A DNA stretch of 5,422 nt, taken from positions 1 through 5,422 of the forward strand of contig DAIDTN010000217.1 of NCBI GenBank assembly GCA_027457185.1. The letters run 5' to 3'. Source of the DNA: Burkholderiales bacterium. GTDB taxonomy: Bacteria > Pseudomonadota > Gammaproteobacteria > Burkholderiales > SG8-39. The position numbers were made by a program, and so were the translations under genes. Of the stretch, positions 1 to 5,422 are shown in pieces. How positions within the stretch are numbered: position 1 is the stretch's first letter; each line of letters opens with the position of its first letter. Under the pieces are notes generated by a model, which was given only the letters and a program-made list of their open reading frames with translations, had not been told where the DNA came from and did not search any database.

Positions 1-555
1 GGTCAGCTCGTCCAGCGCCGAGAACGGCTCGTCGCACAGCAGAATCTCCGGGTTCACGGCGAATGCGCGCGCAAGCGATACGCGCTGGCGCATGCCGCCC
101 GAGAGCGCGTGCGGGTAGTCGTGCGCGTGGCCCTTTAAACCCAGCCGCTCGAGCCAGTCCAGCGCAAGCGCGCGCCGCTCCGCCACGCTCTTGCCGAGCA
201 GTTCGATGCCGAGCTCTACGTTCTCGACCGTCGTGCGCCAGGGCATCAGCCGGTCGTTCTGGAATACGACGGCGATCTTTCCGCGGAACCAGTTGAATTC
301 GCGGAACGGGTCATGTCCGAGCACGCGCACGCTGCCCTCGGTCGGTTCGATCAGGCCCGCGAGCAGGTTGAACATGGTCGACTTGCCGCAGCCGGTCCTG
401 CCCAGTACCGCGACCATTTCGCCCGGCGCGACCGCAAAGCTCAGGCGGTCGACGGCGAGATACGATTCCTCGCGCCGGTCCTGGCGCAGGAAGCGCTTCA
501 CCACCGCGCGGAACTCGATCGCCGCGGTTGCCGCCTCGCCATTTCCTTCACTCAT
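1..555 (-). CDS. ABC transporter ATP-binding protein, NitT/TauT (SsuB/TauB-like) type, 3' end cut by window
   Basis: This is the cytoplasmic ATPase that powers the importer whose permease and binding protein lie just upstream. The 185 visible residues cover most of the nucleotide-binding domain: Walker A GRTGCGKST (52-60, Lys58), Q-loop VFQN with Gln99, ABC signature LSGGMRQR (151-158), Walker B ILLCDE (171-176, Asp175 and Glu176) and D-loop SALD (179-182). The switch histidine and C-terminal part fall beyond the window's left edge. The family is usually about 250-270 residues, so roughly 70 are missing. The tryptophan in the Q-loop stretch (QNDRLMPWRT) is typical of SsuB/TauB/NrtD-like ATPases. 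The start is the ATG at 555-553, whose ATGA overlaps the permease stop by 4 bases, so translation is probably coupled. The only SD-like sequence (GGAG) is buried in a hairpin just before the ATG. Family assignment is firm; the substrate is unknown. Confidence 0.95.
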   Translation of the reverse strand, partial: MSEGNGEAATAAIEFRAVVKRFLRQDRREESYLAVDRLSFAVAPGEMVAVLGRTGCGKSTMFNLLAGLIEPTEGSVRVLGHDPFREFNWFRGKIAVVFQNDRLMPWRTTVENVELGIELLGKSVAERRALALDWLERLGLKGHAHDYPHALSGGMRQRVSLARAFAVNPEILLCDEPFSALDELT

Positions 556-1319
556 GCCGAGCGCTCCGCGCTCGGCCGATAAGCGAGCAGCCAGCCTTCG
601 AGTCTCGTAATCACCTGCTGCACGACCAGCACGAACACCACCAGCACCAGTGTCCAGGCGAGCGCCCCGGCCATGTCGAACAACTGCTGCTGCATCAACA
701 ACTGGTAGCCTATGCCACCGGTGGCACCGACCAGTTCGGCCACCCCCACCACCCGCGCGGCGTTGCCTAGGTTCACTTTCCACGCGGTCAGCACGCCGGG
801 AACGATGGTCGGTAGTACCAGTGTGCGAAACAGGTCGCGCTTGCTCGGCCGGAAGGAAAGCGTCATCTCGAACAAATCCTTGGACATCGAGCGGTAGGCG
901 TCGAAAATTTGAAAGCTGAATGCCGGCAATGTCGTTGCCGCCATGATGAACAATATGCGCGGCTCGGTGCCTTTGAACCAGATGATCGCGATCACCACCC
1001 AGGACAGCGCCGGAACACCTTGAACAAAGTTCAGCAGCGGGTAGACGTAGCGGTAGTTGCGCTCCGAGCGCGCCATCACGAACGCCAGGACCGCGCCGAG
1101 CAGGAACGCCACGGTGAGCCCGGCGAAGATGCGCGCTGCCGTGGCGCCGGCGTTGGCGAGGCTGTCCCGGTCGATTAAAATCGCGAAGAACTTCTGCGCG
1201 ATCGCCGGGACCGGGGGAAACAGGTAGGGCGGAAAAAAATACGACGCGATCTGCCAGGCGAGCGTCAGTCCGCCCAGCGAGATCACTGTCTCCTTGCGCA
1301 GTTTGTACCAGGGATTCAT
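552..1319 (-). CDS. ABC transporter permease, NitT/TauT (SsuC/TauC-like) type
   Basis: This is the inner-membrane channel subunit of the importer, 255 residues and close to the usual length for the SsuC/TauC family. Hydrophobic segments are visible at about 12-30, 61-83, 98-116, 121-139, 180-198 and 218-236, which fits the six-helix core of BPD_transp_1 permeases. The EAA-type coupling loop that docks on the ATPase is at about 150-178 (FEMTLSFRPSKRDLFRTLVLP, then PG). Its usual EAA reads EMT here, but the conserved Glu and LP are kept. A GTG directly before the ATG (1322-1320) would add one residue. I chose ATG at 1319 because the GGAG at 1327-1324 then has a 4-nt spacer, against 1 nt for GTG. 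The gene follows the binding-protein gene by 43 bases and overlaps the ATPase gene by 4. Its substrate cannot be read from sequence. Confidence 0.95.
   Translation of the reverse strand: MNPWYKLRKETVISLGGLTLAWQIASYFFPPYLFPPVPAIAQKFFAILIDRDSLANAGATAARIFAGLTVAFLLGAVLAFVMARSERNYRYVYPLLNFVQGVPALSWVVIAIIWFKGTEPRILFIMAATTLPAFSFQIFDAYRSMSKDLFEMTLSFRPSKRDLFRTLVLPTIVPGVLTAWKVNLGNAARVVGVAELVGATGGIGYQLLMQQQLFDMAGALAWTLVLVVFVLVVQQVITRLEGWLLAYRPSAERSA
556..576 (-). promoter_or_regulatory. Perfect 9-bp hairpin directly before the ATPase start codon
   Basis: On the transcribed strand GCCGAGCGC, loop GGA, GCGCTCGGC form a perfect 9-bp stem whose last base (556) touches the ATG at 555. The only SD-like bases for the ATPase (GGAG) are the loop plus the first stem base. 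The stem also encodes the last residues of the permease (the PSAERSA tail). If it forms in the mRNA it would hide the initiation site until ribosomes finishing the permease melt it, which would enforce 1:1 coupling of the two subunits. The symmetry is seen directly; the function is inferred. Confidence 0.55.
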
Positions 1320-1323
1320 CACG

Positions 1324-1327
1324 CTCC
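1324..1327 (-). promoter_or_regulatory. Weak ribosome binding site of the permease
   Basis: GGAG lies 4 nt before the ATG at 1319 and only 1 nt before the alternative GTG at 1322. The spacing favours ATG. It is clearly weaker than the binding-protein site, in keeping with lower expression of the membrane subunit. Confidence 0.55.
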
Positions 1328-1331
1328 GTTA

Positions 1332-1360
1332 GGCGCCGGCGCACCACTACTCACGGCGCC
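1332..1360 (-). promoter_or_regulatory. GC-rich inverted repeat between binding-protein and permease genes
   Basis: GGCGCCG (1332-1338) and CGGCGCC (1354-1360) are perfect 7-base inverted copies separated by 15 bases, and they fill most of the 43-base gap just after the binding-protein stop. The left arm also overlaps a self-complementary 10-mer, GCGCCGGCGC (1333-1342). There is no T-run on the transcribed strand, so a classical intrinsic terminator is unlikely. A stem here could shield the 3' end of the upstream message or reduce read-through into the permease. In GC-rich DNA such a repeat may also arise by chance. Confidence 0.4.
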
Positions 1361-1362
1361 GG

Positions 1363-2352
1363 TCATTGCATGCGCCCGTCATAGATGCTCGCCGCCGAAG
1401 GCGGCTTCGGCAGATAACCCATCGATTGGCCGGCGCGATACACCGCATCGATCTCCTTGCGCAGTTCACCCGCCGGCTGCACGTCCATGCCCAGGCGGTC
1501 GTTGGCGCGGATGAGCTGATCGAGCACGGCGAGGCCCGCCGCGTCCGCCTTGGGCGAAATCAGCTTGGCCGCCTCTGCCGGATTGGCTGCGACCCACTCC
1601 GCCGCCTGCTTGTAGGTGCGGTACAGCACCGGAATGATGGCCTTGTTCTTGGCTATCCACTCGGCATGCGCAGCGACGCCCAGGTAGGGAATCTTGTCGC
1701 CGCCGGCAAATTTGCGCCATTGGTTTTGGATATCCAGGTCAAGGGTGCGCAGCGACGGTTTCTTCGCCATCAGCGTCGAGTAACCGGGTTCCCACAGCTG
1801 CACCGCGTCGGCGCGGTCGGCGAGCGCGTAGCCGATCAATCCCGGTGTCGCCGTGTTGATCACATCGACCTTGGACATATCGACGTTCTGCTGTCGCGCG
1901 AACCAGTCGACCATCTGGAAATTGGTGGTACCGCGCGCCGCGGCGAGCTGCTTGCCCTGCAAGTCGGCGAGCGTCTTGATCTGGGGATTGTTGGTCACCA
2001 CTGCACCCCAGAAATCGAACAGGTTGAACAGATAGCTCACTTTCATCCCGCGCAAATCGGCGAGACCGATGGTCAGCAGCGACGCGCTGCCCCCGACCTG
2101 AAACTCGCCGCTGTTGAACTGGGCCGCGTAGGCGTCTGGGGTACGCGTCTGAAAAGTGATGTCCAGCCCGTTCGCCTCATCGAGCTTGCGCGCCTTGATC
2201 ACCGGCGGCAAAAAGGCACCGAGCGAAGGTGCGCCGAACACCACGATCTCGATCTTGTGCAGCACCTCCGCCTGCGCTGCGCCGGCGCCCAGCCCGAGTA
2301 CCGCGGCCAGCACCAAACAAGGTGTAATGCGGTCGAATATATTGGCCTTCAT
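1363..2352 (-). CDS. ABC transporter periplasmic substrate-binding protein, NMT1/SsuA/TauA-like
   Basis: This is the periplasmic receptor that captures the solute and delivers it to the permease, 329 residues, normal for the family. A Sec signal peptide is clear: Lys2 and Arg8, a hydrophobic core at about 11-25, and an AQA/E cleavage site after residue 28. Cys12 is not in a lipobox, so a lipoprotein is unlikely. The mature part has the NMT1/SsuA pattern: a first strand followed by a Pro-rich start (VVFGAPSLGAFLPP, 37-50), the 'GLDITF' element (62-67), a small-residue ligand loop near GGSASLL (87-93), 'LADLQGKQLAAARG' (128-141) and 'ADAVQLWEPGYSTL' (181-194). Family members bind nitrate, taurine, sulfonates, thiamine precursors or aromatic acids, so similarity does not fix the ligand. 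The ATG at 2352 follows AGGAGG at a 7-nt spacing. It starts 35 bases after the large hydroxylase subunit, which suggests a linked substrate. Confidence 0.93.
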   Translation of the reverse strand: MKANIFDRITPCLVLAAVLGLGAGAAQAEVLHKIEIVVFGAPSLGAFLPPVIKARKLDEANGLDITFQTRTPDAYAAQFNSGEFQVGGSASLLTIGLADLRGMKVSYLFNLFDFWGAVVTNNPQIKTLADLQGKQLAAARGTTNFQMVDWFARQQNVDMSKVDVINTATPGLIGYALADRADAVQLWEPGYSTLMAKKPSLRTLDLDIQNQWRKFAGGDKIPYLGVAAHAEWIAKNKAIIPVLYRTYKQAAEWVAANPAEAAKLISPKADAAGLAVLDQLIRANDRLGMDVQPAGELRKEIDAVYRAGQSMGYLPKPPSAASIYDGRMQ

Positions 2353-2359
2353 GATTTAT

Positions 2360-2365
2360 CCTCCT
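2360..2365 (-). promoter_or_regulatory. Ribosome binding site of the substrate-binding protein
   Basis: A perfect AGGAGG lies 7 nt before the ATG at 2352, with an A/T-rich spacer (ATAAATC). It is, with that of the [2Fe-2S] subunit, one of the two strongest Shine-Dalgarno sites in the window, which fits a binding protein made in excess over its permease and ATPase. Confidence 0.88.
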
Positions 2366-2387
2366 AGTGTCATGCCGCCGGTCGCGG

Positions 2388-4790
2388 CTAATTGCCGGCG
2401 CGGACGTCTCGCATCCGCGTCCAGATCTGCAACGGTGTCATCGGCAGCGCGTCGATCGAGGTGCCGAGCGGTGCCAGCGCGTCGTTGACGGCGCAGGCGA
2501 TCGCCGCCGGCGCGCCGAGATAACCGGCCTCGCCCGAACCTTTCTGGCCGAAGCTCGTGTGCGGAGAGGGCGAGCAGTGATCCACGATTGCAATCGCCGG
2601 CACCTCCATCGCGCTCGGAATCAGGTAGTCCATGAACGACTGGCTTTCGAGCTGGCCGTTGTCGCTGTAGGCGAACTTCTCGTACAGCGCCGCGCCGATG
2701 CCGTGCGCGATGCCGCCACAGGTCATGCCGTGCACGATGTCCGGGCTGATCATGACACCGCAATCGTGGCCGCAGGCATAGCGCACGAGCTTCGGCTGTC
2801 CGGTAGCCGGATCGATCTCAACCAGCACCACATGCGCCTCGAACGAGAAGCAGGGATACATCTGGATGCGCCCATCGGCTGTCGGCAGCGCGCCGCCGGT
2901 GGGCACCTCCCACACGAATTTCGCCTGCAGACCGGGTTCCAGGCCGGACGGCATCTGGTGAAACTTGCGATGCGCGATCTCGACCAGTTGATCCCAACTG
3001 AGCATTCGCTTCGCATCGCCTTTCACGCTGACGCTGCCCTCGTGGTACTCCAGATCGGCAAGGTCCTGGTTCAGCTTATGCGCGGCGATCGCGAACAGCG
3101 CCGCCTTGATCTTGCGCGCCGCGCCGGCGGCGGCGCCGCCGAGCATGATCGCCATGCGGCTGCCGACCGGACTGTTGGAAGGCAACGCGTTGAGCGAGTC
3201 GGCATGCACTACGCGGATCGTGTCCGGGGCGCGCTCGAGCACCTCGCCCAGCACCGTGGCGACCAGGGTGTCGTGGCCCTGCCCCGCGCTCGAGGTGTTC
3301 ATCACGCCGGTGATGGCGCCCGACAGGTCGACCCGCACCAGGCAGGAATCCATCCAGGTAGTGGTTTCGTTCTTCGGATTGAACAGCGGCTCGAACGCGG
3401 AATTGCCGCCGGAAGGCTCGAGGCAGCTGGAAATGCCGATGCCGGCGAGGCGCCCTGCGCGCCGGGCCGCATCGCGCGCGGCGAGCAGCGCCGGATAATC
3501 CGCAGCCGCGAGCGCCTTGTCCAGCACCGTGTGGAAATCGCCGCTGTCGTAACTCGTGCCGCTCGGAATCAGGTAGGGGAACTGGTCCTTGCGGATGAAA
3601 TTCTTCTGGCGCAGCGCGATGCGGTCCATGCCCAGATGGCGGGCGACGCGGTCGATGGCGGTTTCCAGCGCGTAGTTGGTCGGCGACTGGCCGAAGCCGC
3701 GCACCGCTTCCTGCGCCGTCTTGTTGGTCATCACCGAGATCGGCTCGTACTCGACGCTGTGGATCTGATACGGACCGACGATCGCGCCCACCGGTTTGCC
3801 CAGTTGCAGCGGCGAGCGCCCGGCATAGGCGCCGACGTCGTCGAGCGCGCGGATTTTGAGCGAGCGTATGGTGCCGTCGCCATCGAACGCCACTTGTACG
3901 TCGAAGATGCGGTCCGGCCCGTGCATGTCGCCGCCGCGCATGTTTTCCAGGCGGTCCTCGATCAGGCGCACCGGATACCCCAGCTTCCTCGCCAGATAGC
4001 CGACCAGCACCGTGTGCTTGAGGCCGCGCTTCACGCCGAAACTGCCGCCTACGTCGACGTCGAAATGCACGCGCACCGCATTGCCCGGCAGGCGCAACGC
4101 GCGCGCCGTCTGGTCGGGGTACTTCGGCATCTGAATGGATGCCCACACATCGAGCAGCTGCCGGCCCGGATCCCACTGCGCCGCGACGCCGAAGGTCTCG
4201 ATCGGCACCGTCGCGCTGCGCCCCCAGCGCACGCGCAAGGCGAGCTTGTGTTCGGCACGGGCGAAATCGGCTTCCACCGGCCCCCAGACAAACTTGCGCC
4301 GGTACAGCACGTTGCTGCCGTGCAGGGGATGCACCAGCACAGAGCCAGGCAGGACGGCCTTCTCCGGGTCGAGCACATACTCGGCCGGCTCGTAGTCGAC
4401 TTCGATTCTCTCGGCCGCGTCCTCTGCCAAGGCGCGCGTGTCGGCGACCACCGCTGCCACCCACTCCCCGGCATAGCGGACGACGCCATGCGCGAGCGGA
4501 TAGCGCGTTACTTTGGGCGCGTCCACGCCGGGGAGCAGCGGCTCTACCGCCGCGCACAGCTCGGCGCCGGTGAGCACGCAATGCACGCCGGCGAGCGCGA
4601 GCGCCCTGTCCGCGCGGATCGCCTTGATGCGCGCCGCCGCGTGCGGACTGGTGACCAGCGCGACGTGCTTCATGCCCGCCAGCGCGATGTCGGCGACGAA
4701 GCGCCCGCGCCCGGTGACGAAGCGCGGATCCTCCTTGGTGCGGCGCTTCTTGCCGATGTAGCGGAAGCCCTTTTGCGCGGCCGCACTCAT
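2388..4790 (-). CDS. Molybdopterin-binding large subunit of a molybdenum hydroxylase (CoxL/xanthine dehydrogenase family, not form I CO dehydrogenase)
   Basis: This catalytic subunit would bind the Mo-cytosine- or Mo-pterin-dinucleotide cofactor and hydroxylate the substrate in the cytoplasm; no signal peptide is seen. At 800 residues it has the normal family length. In order: an a/b hammerhead domain (about 20-130), then Mo-binding domains with Gln220 (SIQMPK), the GGSFGVK loop (248-254), the active-site loop VRGFGQSP (363-370), GQGHD (503-507), the pterin-binding run HADSLNALPSNSPVGSR (529-545), and GSGEAG with the likely catalytic base Glu754. The cysteine of the form I CO dehydrogenase loop (AYxCSFR) is absent, and the form II AYRGAGR is not matched either. 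RGFG resembles xanthine dehydrogenase and other N-heterocycle or aldehyde hydroxylases. The acidic residue after GGFGGK in purine-type enzymes is Arg255 here, which argues against a classical xanthine oxidoreductase. The ATG overlaps the small-subunit stop (ATGA), with only weak GAGG upstream. The substrate is unknown. Confidence 0.95.
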   Translation of the reverse strand: MSAAAQKGFRYIGKKRRTKEDPRFVTGRGRFVADIALAGMKHVALVTSPHAAARIKAIRADRALALAGVHCVLTGAELCAAVEPLLPGVDAPKVTRYPLAHGVVRYAGEWVAAVVADTRALAEDAAERIEVDYEPAEYVLDPEKAVLPGSVLVHPLHGSNVLYRRKFVWGPVEADFARAEHKLALRVRWGRSATVPIETFGVAAQWDPGRQLLDVWASIQMPKYPDQTARALRLPGNAVRVHFDVDVGGSFGVKRGLKHTVLVGYLARKLGYPVRLIEDRLENMRGGDMHGPDRIFDVQVAFDGDGTIRSLKIRALDDVGAYAGRSPLQLGKPVGAIVGPYQIHSVEYEPISVMTNKTAQEAVRGFGQSPTNYALETAIDRVARHLGMDRIALRQKNFIRKDQFPYLIPSGTSYDSGDFHTVLDKALAAADYPALLAARDAARRAGRLAGIGISSCLEPSGGNSAFEPLFNPKNETTTWMDSCLVRVDLSGAITGVMNTSSAGQGHDTLVATVLGEVLERAPDTIRVVHADSLNALPSNSPVGSRMAIMLGGAAAGAARKIKAALFAIAAHKLNQDLADLEYHEGSVSVKGDAKRMLSWDQLVEIAHRKFHQMPSGLEPGLQAKFVWEVPTGGALPTADGRIQMYPCFSFEAHVVLVEIDPATGQPKLVRYACGHDCGVMISPDIVHGMTCGGIAHGIGAALYEKFAYSDNGQLESQSFMDYLIPSAMEVPAIAIVDHCSPSPHTSFGQKGSGEAGYLGAPAAIACAVNDALAPLGTSIDALPMTPLQIWTRMRDVRAGN

Positions 4791-5278
4791 GGCGTAGGCG
4801 CCTCACGCTTTGCCGCCGCGAGCTTGATCGCATCGACGATCTGCTGATAGCCGGTGCAGCGGCACAGGTTGCCGCCGATCGCCTCGCGGATCTCATGTTC
4901 CGAGGGCGCTGGGTTAGTCTCGAGCAGCGCGTGCGCCGAGATCACCATCCCTGGAGTGCAAAAGCCGCATTGGGTCGCATGCGCTTCGCAAAACGCGTCC
5001 TGCAGCGCGCCCGGCGTGCCGTCGGGCTGCGCCAGACCTTCTATCGTAGTCAGCTTGCGGCCATCGGCCTGCACCGCGTACATCAGGCAGGAGCGCACCG
5101 GCTCCCCGTCGAGCAGTACCGAGCACGCGCCGCAAATGCCGTGCTCGCAGCCCGCATGCGTGCCGGTGAGCCGCAGCGTGTCGCGCAAAAAATCCACCAG
5201 GGACAGGCGCGCCGGCACCAGCGCCTCGCGCAGCGTGCCGTTCACTTCGATGGATATCGGATACAACTGCTCACTCAT
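4787..5278 (-). CDS. (2Fe-2S)-binding small subunit of a molybdenum hydroxylase (CoxS-type)
   Basis: This subunit relays electrons from the molybdenum site of the large subunit to the FAD subunit through two [2Fe-2S] clusters. Its 163 residues match the usual CoxS length. The N-terminal plant-ferredoxin-like domain (about 5-80) carries Cys44, Cys49, Cys52 and Cys64 in the C-x4-C-x2-C-x11-C pattern. The C-terminal helical [2Fe-2S]-binding domain (about 85-155) carries Cys104 and Cys107 (QCGFCTPGM) and Cys139 and Cys141 (NLCRCTGY). All eight ligands are present, so the protein looks functional. The ATG at 5278 is chosen over an in-frame ATG at 5305: it lies 7 nt after a perfect AGGAGG, matches the family N-terminus and gives a 4-base ATGA overlap with the upstream FAD subunit. 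The stop overlaps the large-subunit start in the same way. No Tat or Sec signal is present. Such subunits are shared by many molybdenum hydroxylases and do not reveal the substrate. Confidence 0.97.
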   Translation of the reverse strand: MSEQLYPISIEVNGTLREALVPARLSLVDFLRDTLRLTGTHAGCEHGICGACSVLLDGEPVRSCLMYAVQADGRKLTTIEGLAQPDGTPGALQDAFCEAHATQCGFCTPGMVISAHALLETNPAPSEHEIREAIGGNLCRCTGYQQIVDAIKLAAAKREAPTP

Positions 5279-5422
5279 TTCATCGCCTCCTTGCGGCCGC
5301 CGCACGCCTCTTCTTTCGCCGCGCGCAGCACCCGCTCGACCAGAACGCGGGCCAGGTGCCGCCGGTAGTCCGCGCTCGCATGCAAGTCGGCCTCGGGATC
5401 GGTGAGGTCCGCCGCCGCCCCG
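5275..5422 (-). CDS. FAD-binding medium subunit of a molybdenum hydroxylase (CoxM-type), C-terminal fragment at window edge
   Basis: Only the last 48 residues are in the window; the rest lies beyond the right edge. Read in the frame that ends in TGA at 5277-5275, the fragment contains DPEADLHASADYRRHLARVL, which matches the C-terminal domain of CO-dehydrogenase-type flavoproteins (a 'D.HAS..YRRHLA.VL' run near the end). A charged tail rich in Lys, Glu and Arg follows. In the family this subunit binds FAD and hands electrons to an acceptor. The fragment would be overlooked by an ORF scan that requires a start codon. It overlaps the small-subunit start by 4 bases (ATGA), and the AGGAGG for that gene lies inside its 3' end. 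The FAD-binding motifs are not visible, so activity cannot be judged. Confidence 0.9.
   Translation of the reverse strand, partial: GAAADLTDPEADLHASADYRRHLARVLVERVLRAAKEEACGGRKEAMK
5286..5291 (-). promoter_or_regulatory. Ribosome binding site of the [2Fe-2S] subunit
   Basis: A perfect AGGAGG lies 7 nt before the ATG at 5278. It decides the start of the small subunit over an in-frame ATG 27 nt upstream, and it lies inside the 3' end of the FAD-subunit gene. Confidence 0.88.

Larger units (their letters stand above)
1..5422 (-). other. Putative single operon: molybdenum hydroxylase (M-S-L) followed by ABC importer
   Basis: All six genes point the same way. The junctions are, in transcription order: 4-base overlap, 4-base overlap, 35-base gap, 43-base gap, 4-base overlap. 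No gap is long enough for an obvious promoter, and none carries a terminator with a T-run. The promoter should lie upstream of the FAD-subunit gene, beyond the right edge, and the end of the unit lies beyond the left edge. Co-transcription is inferred from spacing alone. Confidence 0.75.

Noticed and set aside
1366..2367. A 333-codon plus-strand open frame antisense to the binding-protein gene
   Set aside because: Same cause: it is codon-aligned to a GC-rich gene with few TTA, CTA or TCA codons. The minus-strand product has a signal peptide and family features; this one has none.
2356..2373. Five-codon mini-ORF (MTLGG) ending 3 bases before the binding-protein ATG and containing its SD
   Set aside because: It has no ribosome binding site of its own, and its GGA GGA codons are simply the SD. 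Nothing else supports a leader peptide.
2388..4790. Annotation of the large subunit as aerobic CO dehydrogenase CoxL
   Set aside because: The AYxCSFR cysteine needed for the Mo-S-Cu site is missing (RGFGQSP instead), and an adjoining solute importer is not expected for CO.
2367..4847. An 826-codon open frame on the plus strand, antisense to the whole large-subunit gene
   Set aside because: It is codon-aligned with the real gene, so it stays open because TTA, CTA and TCA codons are rare in this GC-rich sense frame. Its translation is a low-complexity mix rich in Arg, His, Ala and Gln with no recognisable motif, while the minus-strand frame has all family motifs.
3076..4896. A 606-codon minus-strand frame shifted against the large and small subunit genes
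   Set aside because: It is an Arg/Ala-rich shifted reading of the real genes with no domain signal, typical of high-GC DNA.
5279..5305. Longer N-terminus for the [2Fe-2S] subunit (ATG at 5305)
   Set aside because: It would add MRRPQGGDE, which is unlike the family and is read through the SD itself. The ATG at 5278 has a perfect AGGAGG at 7 nt and the ATGA overlap.
1..5422. Mobile elements, CRISPR arrays, tRNA or rRNA genes, promoters and rho-independent terminators
   Set aside because: None was seen on either strand. The genes are tightly packed, no direct-repeat array or transposase is present, and no stem followed by a T-run was found in the gaps.

Overview
The window is a high-GC (roughly 60-65%, by eye), densely packed stretch of bacterial chromosome. 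All six supported genes lie on the minus strand, so transcription runs from the right end towards the left. Base composition, codon choice and gene content look most like a soil or rhizosphere betaproteobacterium of the Burkholderiales kind. That placement is an inference from style; no marker gene is present.

Right half, in transcription order: the C-terminal end of an FAD-binding (CoxM-type) subunit (5422-5275), a complete small subunit with two [2Fe-2S] clusters (CoxS-type, 5278-4787), and a complete large molybdopterin-binding subunit (CoxL/xanthine dehydrogenase family, 4790-2388). Together they form a three-subunit molybdenum hydroxylase in the order M-S-L, joined by two 4-base ATGA stop/start overlaps. 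The active-site loop of the large subunit reads RGFGQSP. It lacks the cysteine of true (form I) CO dehydrogenase and also differs from the form II AYRGAGR loop, so this is a hydroxylase of unknown substrate and should not be called a CO dehydrogenase.

Left half: after a 35-base gap with a strong ribosome binding site comes a complete ABC importer of the NitT/TauT (SsuABC/TauABC-like) type: a periplasmic binding protein with signal peptide (2352-1363), an inner-membrane permease (1319-552) and an ATPase (555-1) cut by the window edge. The gaps between genes are 35 and 43 bases or are overlaps, so hydroxylase and importer probably form one operon. Its promoter lies beyond the right edge and its terminator beyond the left edge; neither is visible here.

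The simplest reading is a capture-and-oxidise module: the binding protein and ABC importer bring in a small organic compound, and the cytoplasmic Mo/[2Fe-2S]/FAD enzyme, which has no export signal on the two subunits whose N-termini are visible, hydroxylates it with water-derived oxygen and passes electrons through the iron-sulfur clusters to FAD. The substrate cannot be read from the sequence; a heteroaromatic or aromatic acid is a reasonable guess. Two RNA-level details stand out: a perfect 9-bp, 3-nt-loop hairpin directly against the ATPase start codon, and a 7-bp GC inverted repeat between the binding-protein and permease genes.
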